Of a DNA stretch of 64,000 nucleotides, positions 18,171 to 27,699 are shown one piece after another. A model generated the notes under the pieces. That model ran no database searches. It was not told the origin of the DNA and saw nothing but the letters and a program-made list of their open reading frames with translations. Every line of letters begins with the position of its first letter. Within the stretch, counting starts at the first letter, position 1. The translations under genes were made by a program, and so were the position numbers. The DNA comes from Lichenihabitans sp033947565 (GTDB lineage: Bacteria; Pseudomonadota; Alphaproteobacteria; Rhizobiales; Beijerinckiaceae): positions 1 through 64,000 of the forward strand of contig NZ_JARPVX010000001.1 in NCBI RefSeq assembly GCF_033947565.1, given 5' to 3'.

Positions 18171-20216
18171 GTGACATTACTCTCCCGCACCGCGACCGAT
18201 CCGATCGATCCGGAGAAGGCAGACATCTTAGACCGCCTTTCAGTGGCGACCTGGATCTTCGATATCGACTTCGGACGCGTGGTCTGGGCCAATAAGCCCG
18301 GCTTGCACCTTTGGTGCGCCACCTCGCTCGATGATCTCAGTGCGCGGGACATGAAGGCCGACATGTCGGCATCGGTTGCACGCCGGTTGCAGCAATACCA
18401 GGACGACTTCCGTCGCACATCCGCCGTGTTTTCCGAGCTCTGGACCGTGTACCCAGGAGGGCAGGCCCGAACTGTGCGGGTGTTGTTCTCCGGTTTCGCT
18501 TTGCCCGACGGGCGGACAGGGATGTTCTGCGAGGCCCGCGACGACGTCGATCTTGAGCCCGAACGGCTACGGAGCGCAGACGCGCTGCTTCACACGCAGC
18601 TCATGATCTCCCTGTATTCCGCGTGTGGGACACCGCTCTACCGCAATCCTGCGGCGCGCGCCGCCGTTGGACACCATGGGGACGACCTGCGGCTGCAATT
18701 CGTCGAGCCGGACGCCTATGAGGATTTCTGCGTCGAGCTGGCACGCGCCGGCGAGGTCAGCCGCATCCTGCGCATCAACACGCAACACGGCGCACGCTGG
18801 CACGAAGTCACGGCACGCCAGTGTCATGATGCCGTGACCGGACAGGCCGCCGTGCTGGTCAGCGAGGTGGACGTCAGCGATCTCAAGAACACCCAGGCCA
18901 AGGCCCAGTATCTCGCCTATCACGATCCGCTGACGAGCTTGCCCAACCGCGCTTCGGTCCCAAAGCATTTCGACGCGCTGATCGCAGCCGCTGCGCTTCG
19001 GTGCGACAGCATCGGCGTGCTGTTCCTCGACCTCGACAACTTCAAGGTCATCAACGACTCGCTTGGCCATGCGCTAGGCGATGACGTTTTGCGAATCGTA
19101 GCCCAACGATTGCTGGACATCGGGCGACCCGAGATGGTGACGATCCGCCTCGGCGGTGATGAATTTCTGGTCATCATGTCGGGCGGTGACCGCGAAAGTT
19201 ATGAAGCCCTTGCCATCGAGGCGCTCGCAAAATTATCGGATCCGGTGATCGTTGGACATCACCGCTTGAACATTACCACAAGCATCGGAATCAGCCGTTA
19301 TCCGGAGGACGGTGACGACGGTGAGACCCTGATGAAGAGTGCGGACCTCGCCATGTACGAGGCCAAGGAGGCCGGGCGTAACTGTTTGCGCCATTTCTCG
19401 ATCGGCCTGCGCGTGCAGGCCGATCAGCGGCTCAATCTTCAGTCCGACATCAAGAAGGCTCTGACCGACGGCGCCTTCGAGGTTTATTACCAGCCGCGGG
19501 TCTCGCTTTGTAACGACCGCATTGTCGGTGCCGAAGCCTTGGTGCGTTGGAACCATCCTGAGCGCGGGATGATCTCGCCGGCAGCCTTCATTCCACTCTG
19601 TGAAGAGACCGGTCTGATCGAGGAGCTGGGACGCCACATCATGGTGACCGGGATGAAGGAGCAGCGACGGCTCCAGGAGCTCGGCTATCCCTTGAGCATT
19701 TCCATCAACGTGTCGCAGCGTCAGCTGAGTGCAGGCGATTTCGTGACCATTGTCGAAGACGCGCTCGCGCTAAGTGGTTGTTCGCCTGGCTGCATCGAGT
19801 TCGAGATCACGGAATCGATGTTGATGGAACGAGCGGACATGTCGATCGTGATCGACAGCATCCGTAAGCTCGGCATCAAGATTTCCATCGACGACTTCGG
19901 CACCGGATATTCGAACCTCGCCCGTCTCCATGAATTCGCCATCGATTGTCTGAAGATCGACCAGGGATTCATCGCGCGGCTGCCTGCCGAGAGCGCGCTG
20001 ACGCAGATTATCATCTCGCTTTGCAAGCTGTTGCAGGTCAAGATCGTTGCTGAAGGCGTGGAAACGCTGGGCCAGCTGATGTGGCTCAAGGATCGCGGGT
20101 GCGACGAATACCAGGGCTATTATTTCGCGCGCCCGCTGCCCTCGACGGCATTTCAGGAGATCGTCGTCCGTCATACGAAGGAGATGCACGGGTGGGACAC
20201 CACGCCCGTTCCTTGA
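18171..20216 (+). CDS. PAS-GGDEF-EAL c-di-GMP turnover protein
   Basis: A 681-residue protein without membrane segments. Residues about 15-110 and 140-240 resemble PAS sensor folds. The diguanylate cyclase domain has an intact active site LGGDEF (about residue 326), but no RxxD inhibitory site precedes it. The phosphodiesterase domain is also intact: GAEALVRW, SINVSQRQL, EFEITESML, DDFGTGYSNL, CLKIDQGF and VAEGVET. It could therefore both make and degrade c-di-GMP, with the PAS region choosing. It starts at GTG, 40 bases after the GST gene. It may influence the cellulose synthase encoded 7 kb downstream, whose BcsA has a PilZ domain. Confidence 0.92.
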   Translation: MTLLSRTATDPIDPEKADILDRLSVATWIFDIDFGRVVWANKPGLHLWCATSLDDLSARDMKADMSASVARRLQQYQDDFRRTSAVFSELWTVYPGGQARTVRVLFSGFALPDGRTGMFCEARDDVDLEPERLRSADALLHTQLMISLYSACGTPLYRNPAARAAVGHHGDDLRLQFVEPDAYEDFCVELARAGEVSRILRINTQHGARWHEVTARQCHDAVTGQAAVLVSEVDVSDLKNTQAKAQYLAYHDPLTSLPNRASVPKHFDALIAAAALRCDSIGVLFLDLDNFKVINDSLGHALGDDVLRIVAQRLLDIGRPEMVTIRLGGDEFLVIMSGGDRESYEALAIEALAKLSDPVIVGHHRLNITTSIGISRYPEDGDDGETLMKSADLAMYEAKEAGRNCLRHFSIGLRVQADQRLNLQSDIKKALTDGAFEVYYQPRVSLCNDRIVGAEALVRWNHPERGMISPAAFIPLCEETGLIEELGRHIMVTGMKEQRRLQELGYPLSISINVSQRQLSAGDFVTIVEDALALSGCSPGCIEFEITESMLMERADMSIVIDSIRKLGIKISIDDFGTGYSNLARLHEFAIDCLKIDQGFIARLPAESALTQIIISLCKLLQVKIVAEGVETLGQLMWLKDRGCDEYQGYYFARPLPSTAFQEIVVRHTKEMHGWDTTPVP

Positions 20217-20419
20217 TGTCGGACGCTTGATCCACGACTCCGGTTAACGAGCCTATTCCTGCTTAAAGTGGTGATTTTACAGCCGGAACCGACTTTGCTG
20301 CATATCCGCCAGTCGAGGCGGGGTGAGCACGCCACGAAGGTTCGCTACTGTATGCAGTGCATCCGGCTTGCCTCGGCATCAACCCCGGGCTCGACGATCG
20401 GGTTGGAACGCAGCAGCGC

Positions 20420-21466
20420 TTACAGGGATGGAAACAAGGGGATCACGTGTTCGGCGAGCTCAGCCATCACGGCCTCGGCCGCCCGGCGGCTCGGCTTCAT
20501 GTTGAGCATGACATGGGACACGCCTTCGGTTTGGTGGCGCTGAAGAAGTTCGATCAAGGCGTGGCGCCCCACCCGAAGCTGGCGACCGGGTTGCAACGGC
20601 GCGTCGGGATCCTCCAGCAGATCGAACATGACTCCATAGCCGTAAGGCTTGACCACGCCCGCGGGTGAGAGGTCACGCCAATGAGGCACGATGGCGCCGA
20701 ACTCCGAAACCTCGGGCCCATACCAGATCCATGCATCGACGTTGCTCGCGAGCCAGTCGAGATCCTGCCCTGCGCGACCGATCGCGATGTAGGGAATGCG
20801 GCCGGACACCGGCTTCGGCACGAGATCGAGTTTGCCGCTGAGACGGCCGTAACGTTGCGATCGATGGTGCGGAAAGGTTTCGCCGACCACCGCCTTGATG
20901 ATGTCGACCGATTCTCGGTAGAGCTCGGCTCGGCTGGCGAAGTCGACGCCCAATGCGGGGTATTCTTCAGGACGATCGCCTGAGGCGAGCCCCAGCAGGA
21001 ATCGGCCCTCAAGCAATTGATCGACGCTCGTGGCCTGCTTGGCGACCCAGATGGGGTTGCGGAGAGGCAGCACGATGCCGGCGGTGCCGATGCTGATCCG
21101 AGACGTGACGGCCGCGAGGTAGCCCGCATAGGCAAAGGGGCAGAACACCTGGCCTGCATCACCGAACCCCGGATCGAGGAAGGGGATGTCACGCAGCCAG
21201 ATTGCCGCAAAGCCGGCCTGCTCCGCCAAACGCACTCGATCGACGTGACCCGCAAGCGTTGGCATCGGACCTTCGGGATAAGCCTCGATCGGGGCAATAA
21301 GGCCGAGCGTCAGACGATCCGTACCGAACACTTTGGCAAAAACGCCATGATCGAGGAGGTCTTGCGGTAAACTCGGCGCGACAACCGTACTCGGCTCCAC
21401 GGGCTGCTGGGAAATCAAATGGGACCCCACGCATGTTGCTGAACACCGCGACCCAACCAGCCACAT
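20420..21466 (-). CDS. LLM-class flavin-dependent oxidoreductase
   Basis: A 348-residue bacterial-luciferase-like monooxygenase. The fold begins at RLTLGLIAPIEAYPEG (about residue 51). Later come the F420/FMN-binding strands with GFAAIWLRDIPF, ISIGTAGIVLPLRNP and LLGLASGDRPEEYPALG, all typical of this TIM-barrel family. The first 45 residues are not part of the fold, so the true start may lie downstream of ATG 21466. The gene is alone, convergent with the GGDEF-EAL gene. The substrate is unknown. Confidence 0.85.
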   Translation of the reverse strand: MWLVGSRCSATCVGSHLISQQPVEPSTVVAPSLPQDLLDHGVFAKVFGTDRLTLGLIAPIEAYPEGPMPTLAGHVDRVRLAEQAGFAAIWLRDIPFLDPGFGDAGQVFCPFAYAGYLAAVTSRISIGTAGIVLPLRNPIWVAKQATSVDQLLEGRFLLGLASGDRPEEYPALGVDFASRAELYRESVDIIKAVVGETFPHHRSQRYGRLSGKLDLVPKPVSGRIPYIAIGRAGQDLDWLASNVDAWIWYGPEVSEFGAIVPHWRDLSPAGVVKPYGYGVMFDLLEDPDAPLQPGRQLRVGRHALIELLQRHQTEGVSHVMLNMKPSRRAAEAVMAELAEHVIPLFPSL

Positions 21467-21733
21467 TGTGGCGTGGTCTCTCGGCTTTCGGCAAAAGCGT
21501 GTTTGCTCATGGATGCTCCTCGAACGACCCCTTGCCTATCATCAATAATGCCGAGGCCCCCCGCAACCGCGTTTATACCTCTGGAGAGTTTGGCGAATCG
21601 CAGATGTTTCTGGGATGATTACCGAACTTACCGTTCGGAACGTGCTTGCCGTGCGGTCCGGATGCATCCGGTACGCGTCTTTCTGACAACCAGCATGGAA
21701 CCGCGACGGCGCCGAGCGAGCCTATTCGGACCC

Positions 21734-22426
21734 TCAAGGCTTGGGTTTCTCCAGCCGGATCGCGGTCCGGCGATAGCGCATCCCGAAGCCCAGGATAAGC
21801 AAGGCGCCACCGAAGAGCGCAAGGCTGCCGGGCAGTGGCACTGCGGACACCAGACCCACGGTCAGCCGGCCCACATCGAAGCTCGCGTAGGTGGCGAGCG
21901 AGGCATCGGCCGCGTTGAAATATTGGTAGTTGCCGATGAAGCGGGCCTGATCGGCATTGAGCGTCGTGGCCGAGCCGTAGTCGGCCCGCATCAGCGGCGA
22001 CTCGACATAAAAGCCGCCGTATTCGTAGCCCGTCGCGTTCTTGACGAAGTCGAGGTGCTTGCCGGTGACGGAACCGCTGTAGATGTAGTCCTCGAGATCC
22101 GCGATGCTGCGGCTGACGCCGCCGATGGTGACGGTCAAGCTCGCCGCCCCCGGGGCGCCGCGTTGCTGGCCGCCGAACTGCAGGCTTTGCGCCGCATCGA
22201 CGTAGCGGAAGGCGGATCGGTCGGTGTTGAAGCGTTCCACAAGGGTGAAGCGCTCGCCCGTGAGGGTCTCGGCATTGCCGAACAAGCCGGCTCGATCATA
22301 GCCGTATCCGACCTGGCCCGTGTAGGTATATTGGATGATCGAGGCTCTGGCCGCGACGCTCGATGTGCCGAGCGCTGCGGCGGAGATCAGCAACAGGGCC
22401 ATCGGCCCGACGGCTTTCATCGGCAT
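21734..22426 (-). CDS. VPLPA/PEP-CTERM surface protein
   Basis: A 230-residue exported protein. It has an N-terminal signal peptide (MPMKAVGPMALLLISAAALG, cleavage after ARA). The body is beta-rich with many Tyr and Gly. The C-terminus is a sorting tail: VPLPGSLALFGGALLILGFG then MRYRR, which matches the VPLPA variant of PEP-CTERM (short motif, one membrane helix, basic end). Exosortase-type systems process such tails and release proteins into exopolysaccharide. An AAAGGAAA site fixes the start at 22426. It lies 70 bases downstream of the cellulose operon on the same strand, suggesting a matrix role. No exosortase is in the window. Confidence 0.8.
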   Translation of the reverse strand: MPMKAVGPMALLLISAAALGTSSVAARASIIQYTYTGQVGYGYDRAGLFGNAETLTGERFTLVERFNTDRSAFRYVDAAQSLQFGGQQRGAPGAASLTVTIGGVSRSIADLEDYIYSGSVTGKHLDFVKNATGYEYGGFYVESPLMRADYGSATTLNADQARFIGNYQYFNAADASLATYASFDVGRLTVGLVSAVPLPGSLALFGGALLILGFGMRYRRTAIRLEKPKP

Positions 22427-22496
22427 GGGGTTTCCTTTCGGGCCGCGTGGCTCCGGCAAAGCAGGATCGTCGAGGCCGCCTGGCGGATGGGGTGGC

Positions 22497-24332
22497 TCAG
22501 CGGAAGCGCGGCGGCGTGTAGCCGAGCTCGATCTGCTTCAGCCCCTTGCTGGCCTCGTCGTGCATGCCCTTGGCGTCGAGGTCGTTGAACACCTGCTTGG
22601 CGCCTTCCCAGTCGCCTTTCTTGAACAGGGCCCAGCCGCGCACCACTGACAGGCCCTTCGGCTCGGCATGGCCGGCTCGCCGGGCATCCATCATGGCAAG
22701 CGCCTGATCGAGGTTACCACCCTGGAAGGTGTTGACGATCTCGGTCGCGCCGCTGTCCCACCCGTCGCCCTTCGGCGCATGTCCCCCGGCAGCAGGCTTC
22801 TGGCGACGGGCCTCGCGCACCTCGTGCACCGGCGGCCGGACGCGCTCGGCCGACTTCATCACCGTGGCGAGTTCGGCGACCCGCGGATAGGTGGGGGAAT
22901 ATTGCGCCACGGCGGCCGTAAACGCGGCCTGCTGCTTCAGCTGCTTGGCCGTCACCACGAGTCCGACGGCCGCCGCCTCGCTCGACTGCCAGTCGAGCGA
23001 CTTGCGGAACCAGCTCTGGGCCTCCGGTACCGCCTTCAACTTGAACTGATGCCATCCATAGGCCTGGGCGGCATCGGCCAAATGTCCCTCGTCGATCGCT
23101 CCTGGCAGCGCCGCCAGAGCGTCGGCCGGCAGCGGCACCTTGGCGTCGAGGTTGGCCACCAGCACCTCGACCATCAGCTTGGCGTTGGGGGCACCGAGCG
23201 ACGCATAGTGCCGGGCCATCGCCACGGCCTCTCCGGCCTTGCCACCGTCGCGCAACGCCAGCACCAGCCCTTCGGCCGGCTTTGCCGCGGCGCCAGCCTT
23301 GAGCGCCTCGCGAAACCACGTCTCGGCGCCGGCGAAATCCTGCCGGCTCAGGGCGTACCAGCCGAGCAGCTCCGCATCCTTGCTGCCGTTCGCCGCGCGA
23401 GCGCGCATGGTGAGCTGGTCGAGGTCGGCCTGGGGCGCGACCTGCTTGGCCGCCAAGGCATCGCCGACACGCCGCCGCACCGCATCGAACTTGAGGTCGG
23501 CGAATTCGCTCGACCCGTCGGGCAGGCGCTTGCCCATCTGGACCAACCCATCGACGGCGCCCGGCGTGGTCAACAGCGCGGAAGCCTTCTGCACCGTGGC
23601 CAGCCGCTCCTGCGGGTCGGTGCAGGTGTTCAGCACATAGCGATAAGCCTCGACCGCATGTGGCTCGTCGCCGGTCGCCACGAGCGCTTCCGCGCTGCGC
23701 CACACCGCATCGACGGTGCTGCAGGTCAAAAGCCCGCGATTGGCCGCCGCCACATCGAGCACGGTGCCGTAGGATTTCGCGTCGGACGCATGAACGAGCT
23801 GCTCGTAGGCAACGGCAAGCGCCAGCTTGGTCGACAGGTCGTTGCTCGGCTTCCAGCCCGGGGTCTGGCGCTGTCGCTCGGCGATCGCGTCCTTCAGGCC
23901 CTGCAGGTCGTGCTCGGCGAAAAGGTCCCAGAACGCCTGCTCGGATTCGCCCGGTCGGTCATCCGTGAACAGATCGGTCGGCGGTTCCCAGCCGGGGAAC
24001 TTCGCCCGCAGCAGGCGGATCTCGGCGGCCACGCGCGCGAGGTCGTTCTGCGACGCATAAAACCGCAAGGCGCTCAGGTTGGGTTCGCCGGTCGCGGCGA
24101 CGGCGGCGGGGGTCGGGGCAGCCCGGTTCGGCAGGAATCCGGCGTCGGCGGGAGCGGGCGCCGGCTTGGTGCCAGGGGGCTTCGCCATGAGGGGCGAGTC
24201 GGCCGCGAGGATCGGCTTGCCGAACACCACCGCATCGGACGGGTCGGCGGCGGCCAGGCAGGGGCCGGCCGTGGCGATCAACAAGGCCGTGCCGGTCATC
24301 AGCAGGGCCATGGCGCGCGGGGTCAGAGACAT
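22497..24332 (-). CDS. Cellulose-operon TPR/SEL1-like exported protein
   Basis: A 611-residue protein with a signal peptide (MSLTPRAMALLMTGTALLIA, cleavage after CLA). A Pro/Ala linker follows, and then mostly paired helices from residue 85 to 500 consistent with degenerate TPR/SEL1 repeats (AELLGWYALSRQDFAGAETWFREAL is the clearest run, split by charge). It overlaps bcsZ by 10 bases and is last of the bcs genes proper. It is not a full BcsC: there is no room for a C-terminal outer-membrane beta barrel. It may act as the periplasmic TPR part of a cellulose export route. The TPR assignment is by pattern only. Confidence 0.65.
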   Translation of the reverse strand: MSLTPRAMALLMTGTALLIATAGPCLAAADPSDAVVFGKPILAADSPLMAKPPGTKPAPAPADAGFLPNRAAPTPAAVAATGEPNLSALRFYASQNDLARVAAEIRLLRAKFPGWEPPTDLFTDDRPGESEQAFWDLFAEHDLQGLKDAIAERQRQTPGWKPSNDLSTKLALAVAYEQLVHASDAKSYGTVLDVAAANRGLLTCSTVDAVWRSAEALVATGDEPHAVEAYRYVLNTCTDPQERLATVQKASALLTTPGAVDGLVQMGKRLPDGSSEFADLKFDAVRRRVGDALAAKQVAPQADLDQLTMRARAANGSKDAELLGWYALSRQDFAGAETWFREALKAGAAAKPAEGLVLALRDGGKAGEAVAMARHYASLGAPNAKLMVEVLVANLDAKVPLPADALAALPGAIDEGHLADAAQAYGWHQFKLKAVPEAQSWFRKSLDWQSSEAAAVGLVVTAKQLKQQAAFTAAVAQYSPTYPRVAELATVMKSAERVRPPVHEVREARRQKPAAGGHAPKGDGWDSGATEIVNTFQGGNLDQALAMMDARRAGHAEPKGLSVVRGWALFKKGDWEGAKQVFNDLDAKGMHDEASKGLKQIELGYTPPRFR

Positions 24333-25429
24333 GCGGATACCCTTTCCTGAATGGCGATGACGGACAGAAGCCGGAGGGTTTCCGGGTAATAAAGATCGCT
24401 GCGGGCGTTGATCATCTCCGGCGGCACGGCCGTGCCGGCCGACACGCAGCGCGCGGTGGCCATGACGAGGTCATAGCCGGGTTGCGCCAGCGGCACCGTC
24501 ACCGGCACCTCATGGGCTTGCAGCAATTGTGTCGTCGAGGCTGTCTGGCCCCAGGGGGCCGCGAAAGGCTCCAACGCGATCCGGGTGTCGGCGCCGCCGT
24601 CGAAGGCCAGATACAGCGGGATCCGGATGGCGTTGTAGCCGAAGGCGGCTGGGAAGTTAGCGGCCGGGCGCGGCGCGCCGCTGGCGAGCCCCTCCCATTC
24701 GGATGGCACCCCGAGGGTGCCGAATCGGCTCGCCTGGATCAGCGCCAGGCCGCTGTGCCGCACGGCCGCCCAGTCGAATTCGGGGGCCAAAGCGGCCAAG
24801 GACGCAAAGGCCGGAAACACCCAATAAGACAGGTTGACCACGGGGCCGTCCGGTTGTTCGGAGGCACCGAAGCCCGTGAGGCCGGGCTTCAACACGGGGC
24901 CCAAGGGCGTCGGCAGGATGGCGTGGCTGCCGACCGCACGGGCGAGCACCACCGCGGCCTCTCGGTAGTCGGGACGATGGAAGCGTTTCGCGGCTTCCGC
25001 CAGCGCCCAGGCCACTAGGATGTCGCCGTCCGTGGCGTTGTTGGTGTCGGTGACGGCCTTGACGGCGGGATCCCATTTCCAGGCCAGCAGGTGGTCTTTG
25101 CGCACCGCAAGGGTGCGCGCGGTCCAGCGCCACAGCGTTTCGAAGCTCGCGGCGTCACCAGCCTTGACGGCCAGCAGCATGCCATAGCCCTGCCCTTCGC
25201 TATGCGAGATGCCGCCATTGGCGTTGTCGACCACCCGGCCGTCCGGGGTCACGAACCGGGCCGCATAGCTGCGCCATTCAGACGAAAGCCAGTCCTGGGA
25301 CGCGCGGTCGACCAGGCTCTGGGTGTGCTGGGCGGCGTCGAGGGACGCCAGCGTTTCGCCGGCCCGAGCGCCATTCTGGGAGCTGCTGGCCATCAGGATC
25401 GCCCCGAGCAGGATCGCGGCGCCCTTCAT
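24323..25429 (-). CDS. bcsZ: Endo-1,4-beta-glucanase, GH8 (BcsZ)
   Basis: A 368-residue periplasmic GH8 cellulase. It has a signal peptide (MKGAAILLGAILMASSS). The catalytic acid sits in SEGQGYGM (about residue 57) and the partner Asp in NATDGDILVAWAL (about 116), with W-K-W-D before it, as in cellulose-synthase-linked GH8 enzymes. These trim or disentangle nascent cellulose and are needed for proper secretion. The frame is open far upstream inside bcsB, but ATG 25429 overlaps the bcsB stop (ATGA) and precedes the signal peptide. It is between bcsB and the TPR gene. Confidence 0.93.
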   Translation of the reverse strand: MKGAAILLGAILMASSSQNGARAGETLASLDAAQHTQSLVDRASQDWLSSEWRSYAARFVTPDGRVVDNANGGISHSEGQGYGMLLAVKAGDAASFETLWRWTARTLAVRKDHLLAWKWDPAVKAVTDTNNATDGDILVAWALAEAAKRFHRPDYREAAVVLARAVGSHAILPTPLGPVLKPGLTGFGASEQPDGPVVNLSYWVFPAFASLAALAPEFDWAAVRHSGLALIQASRFGTLGVPSEWEGLASGAPRPAANFPAAFGYNAIRIPLYLAFDGGADTRIALEPFAAPWGQTASTTQLLQAHEVPVTVPLAQPGYDLVMATARCVSAGTAVPPEMINARSDLYYPETLRLLSVIAIQERVSACL

Positions 25430-27660
25430 TTCGCACCCATGCGGCGCACCAGCGCGTGGGTCGAGACGCCGAGCGTGCCCATCACCACGAACAGGATCGC
25501 CAAGCTCATCAAGATGTTGTCGCTCATCAGGCCGCCCAGGATCGGACGCACGTCGGCCACCACCACCTCGGACGGCAGCACATAGGTGACGCCGCGCGGC
25601 TGCCGCACCTCGATCTCGCCGCTCGTGGGGTCGAATTTTACGGCCTCGCCGCGCAACTGGTCCCATCGCCCACTGGCGGCGAGCCGGTCGAGGCCCCCGT
25701 CGAGCGTCGCCGGGCTCGACGCCGTCACCACAAGCCAATGGGTGGCGTCCCGGGTGAAGCGCGGCATCACGTCGAGGCTGTCGCGCGGAGCCTTGCCGCC
25801 CGGCGTCACGGCCGCCACCAGCAGATCGTCGCTTTTCAGCGTCAGCAGGTCGGCCTTGTCGTTGCCGAAGAAGAAGCCGCGGCTGCGCAGCCCGGCCCGC
25901 ACTCCGTCGACCAGCACGCCGAGGCGCGTTGGGGCGACGCTTTGTGGCGTGGCGTCAGCCGGTGTCGTCTCACTGGCACCGGTTGCCGCATCGGTGTCTG
26001 CCGCGCTGGCGTTGGCCGCATCGACGCTAGCCGGTGCGGGGGCGACGGGCGCCGTGAGGCTGCGCAGGGCGCCGGAGATCGACGCCGGCAGCTGGTCGGC
26101 AGCCGCCACCAGCAGGCCGGGCCGGTCTTCGTCGACAATGCCGAGGTGCACTTGGAGCGTCGCGGCCGGACTGCCCGATGCTGCCAGATTGGCCAGAACC
26201 GTCAGGGCGGCCGCCATCGACGCGCGATCGCTGCCCGGCAGGTAGACCGGCAGATCGCCACGCGCCGCCATGGCGGCCGGAATCTGCGGAATGGTGGTCA
26301 GGTGGGCGAAGCCGGGAAACTCGAGCTCGGACGTATCCGCGATCGTCAGCCGTGCTTCATGCGGCATCGTCATGGTCTTGCACTGCGCATCGGCTTCGGC
26401 CGACAGCGTGCCCTCGATGGTGACGTCGTTGCGACCCGGATGGAAGAAGCGGAGCGGCAGCTCGACCTCGCGATGATCGAAGCGCTCTGCCTTGCGGGCC
26501 AGCAAAGGCACGGAGGACACCAGCGTGCCGTTGACCCGCAGCGCCAAGCCGTCGCCGTCGACCAGCGTGGCCGAATGGCCGCCATCGAGGCGCAGGCGCG
26601 CCCGATCATTGGTGCTCATGAAGTCGGGGGGCAGCACCACGGCAAGGCTCGCCTCGTAGCGTCGGCCGGTGAACACCTCGGTGTTCCTGCCGAGCTGCGC
26701 GAAGCTCTTGCGGAACCCGTCGCGCGGCGGTTCGACGACCCCAGCTGCGACGGACGGCGTGGCGCGCGGCGCCTCGTCGGCTTCCGGATCAACTTCGACC
26801 ATGATGCGACCCGTCCCCGCGTCCTGACCGACCCCGATGCCGGCGGTCTTGGCCAATGGCGCGAAACCCTCGGGCTCGTGGCCTGCGACGATCAGGTCGA
26901 GGCCTGGCCCGCGACCGGCCTCGGGCGCTACCTCGACCACCGGACGCACCAGTTTGGCGCGGCGGACCAGGGTCTGCACGGCGCGGGCGGCCTGGCCGAT
27001 CTCGGCCTCGTCGGCCCCCTCGCGCATGCGTACCCAAATGCGCGTGGTGCCGTCCTCGGCCAGGGGCGCCGCAGCGAGGTCCGCCACGCCGGCGATCTGG
27101 TCGGCTGCCCCATCGGGTACCACGAAGCCGGTGTGGCTCGGGTCGAGCGTCGCCCAAAGCTCATAGGTGGCCGGTACCGAGCAATCGACGCGGTGGGTCA
27201 GCGTTGCCGTGACCTGAACCGTGTTGGCGCCGGGCACCAGCAGCCCGGCCGGTACCGCGATGGGCACCAGCATGGTCTTGTCGGCCGCATTGGCCGGCAC
27301 GGCCGCCAGGGTGCGTCCGTTGACGCTGATCGTGATGGCCGAATGTTCGGGCAGCAACGACACCGTGTTGCGCAGCGCCACCTGGAAGGTGTTGATCCGG
27401 GCGGCCTCGCTCCGGCCCAACGCCACGGCGAAGCGGCGCGATGCCATCTCGCCCCGGAACGTCAGGCCGTCCTGGCCGGCCGGAAGGCGCTTCAGCAAGA
27501 CGCCACCGGGCACCGCCGCCGCGACGGTTCGCGGCGCGATCACGAAGGGGGCCGGGGCGGCGCCGTCGGCTGCGGCTGTGGCCGCCGTCAGCGCCAGGGT
27601 CGAGGCCGCGAGCAGGAAGGCATGCGGTCGAAACAAGGCGAGGACCTTGATGGGTGCCAT
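25426..27660 (-). CDS. bcsB: Cellulose synthase subunit BcsB
   Basis: A 744-residue periplasmic subunit that guides the growing glucan and anchors to BcsA. It has an N-terminal signal peptide (residues 1-32). Two carbohydrate-binding/flavodoxin-like modules follow, with family landmarks such as VALRNTVSLLPEHSAITISVNG and LHVNGT-type strands. A Ser/Thr/Ala-rich loop spans about 570-600. A C-terminal transmembrane helix (NILMSLAILFVVMGTLGVS) ends in a short basic tail, as required for complex assembly. It is located 39 bases after bcsA and overlaps bcsZ (ATGA). Confidence 0.93.
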   Translation of the reverse strand: MAPIKVLALFRPHAFLLAASTLALTAATAAADGAAPAPFVIAPRTVAAAVPGGVLLKRLPAGQDGLTFRGEMASRRFAVALGRSEAARINTFQVALRNTVSLLPEHSAITISVNGRTLAAVPANAADKTMLVPIAVPAGLLVPGANTVQVTATLTHRVDCSVPATYELWATLDPSHTGFVVPDGAADQIAGVADLAAAPLAEDGTTRIWVRMREGADEAEIGQAARAVQTLVRRAKLVRPVVEVAPEAGRGPGLDLIVAGHEPEGFAPLAKTAGIGVGQDAGTGRIMVEVDPEADEAPRATPSVAAGVVEPPRDGFRKSFAQLGRNTEVFTGRRYEASLAVVLPPDFMSTNDRARLRLDGGHSATLVDGDGLALRVNGTLVSSVPLLARKAERFDHREVELPLRFFHPGRNDVTIEGTLSAEADAQCKTMTMPHEARLTIADTSELEFPGFAHLTTIPQIPAAMAARGDLPVYLPGSDRASMAAALTVLANLAASGSPAATLQVHLGIVDEDRPGLLVAAADQLPASISGALRSLTAPVAPAPASVDAANASAADTDAATGASETTPADATPQSVAPTRLGVLVDGVRAGLRSRGFFFGNDKADLLTLKSDDLLVAAVTPGGKAPRDSLDVMPRFTRDATHWLVVTASSPATLDGGLDRLAASGRWDQLRGEAVKFDPTSGEIEVRQPRGVTYVLPSEVVVADVRPILGGLMSDNILMSLAILFVVMGTLGVSTHALVRRMGAK

Positions 27661-27699
27661 GGGGAAAATCCTGAGATCGACGCTACGGGACGGTTCGCC

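Noticed and set aside
22668..24350. 560-aa open frame antisense to the TPR gene
   Set aside because: Composition unlike protein; the minus frame has a signal peptide and overlaps bcsZ in operon style.
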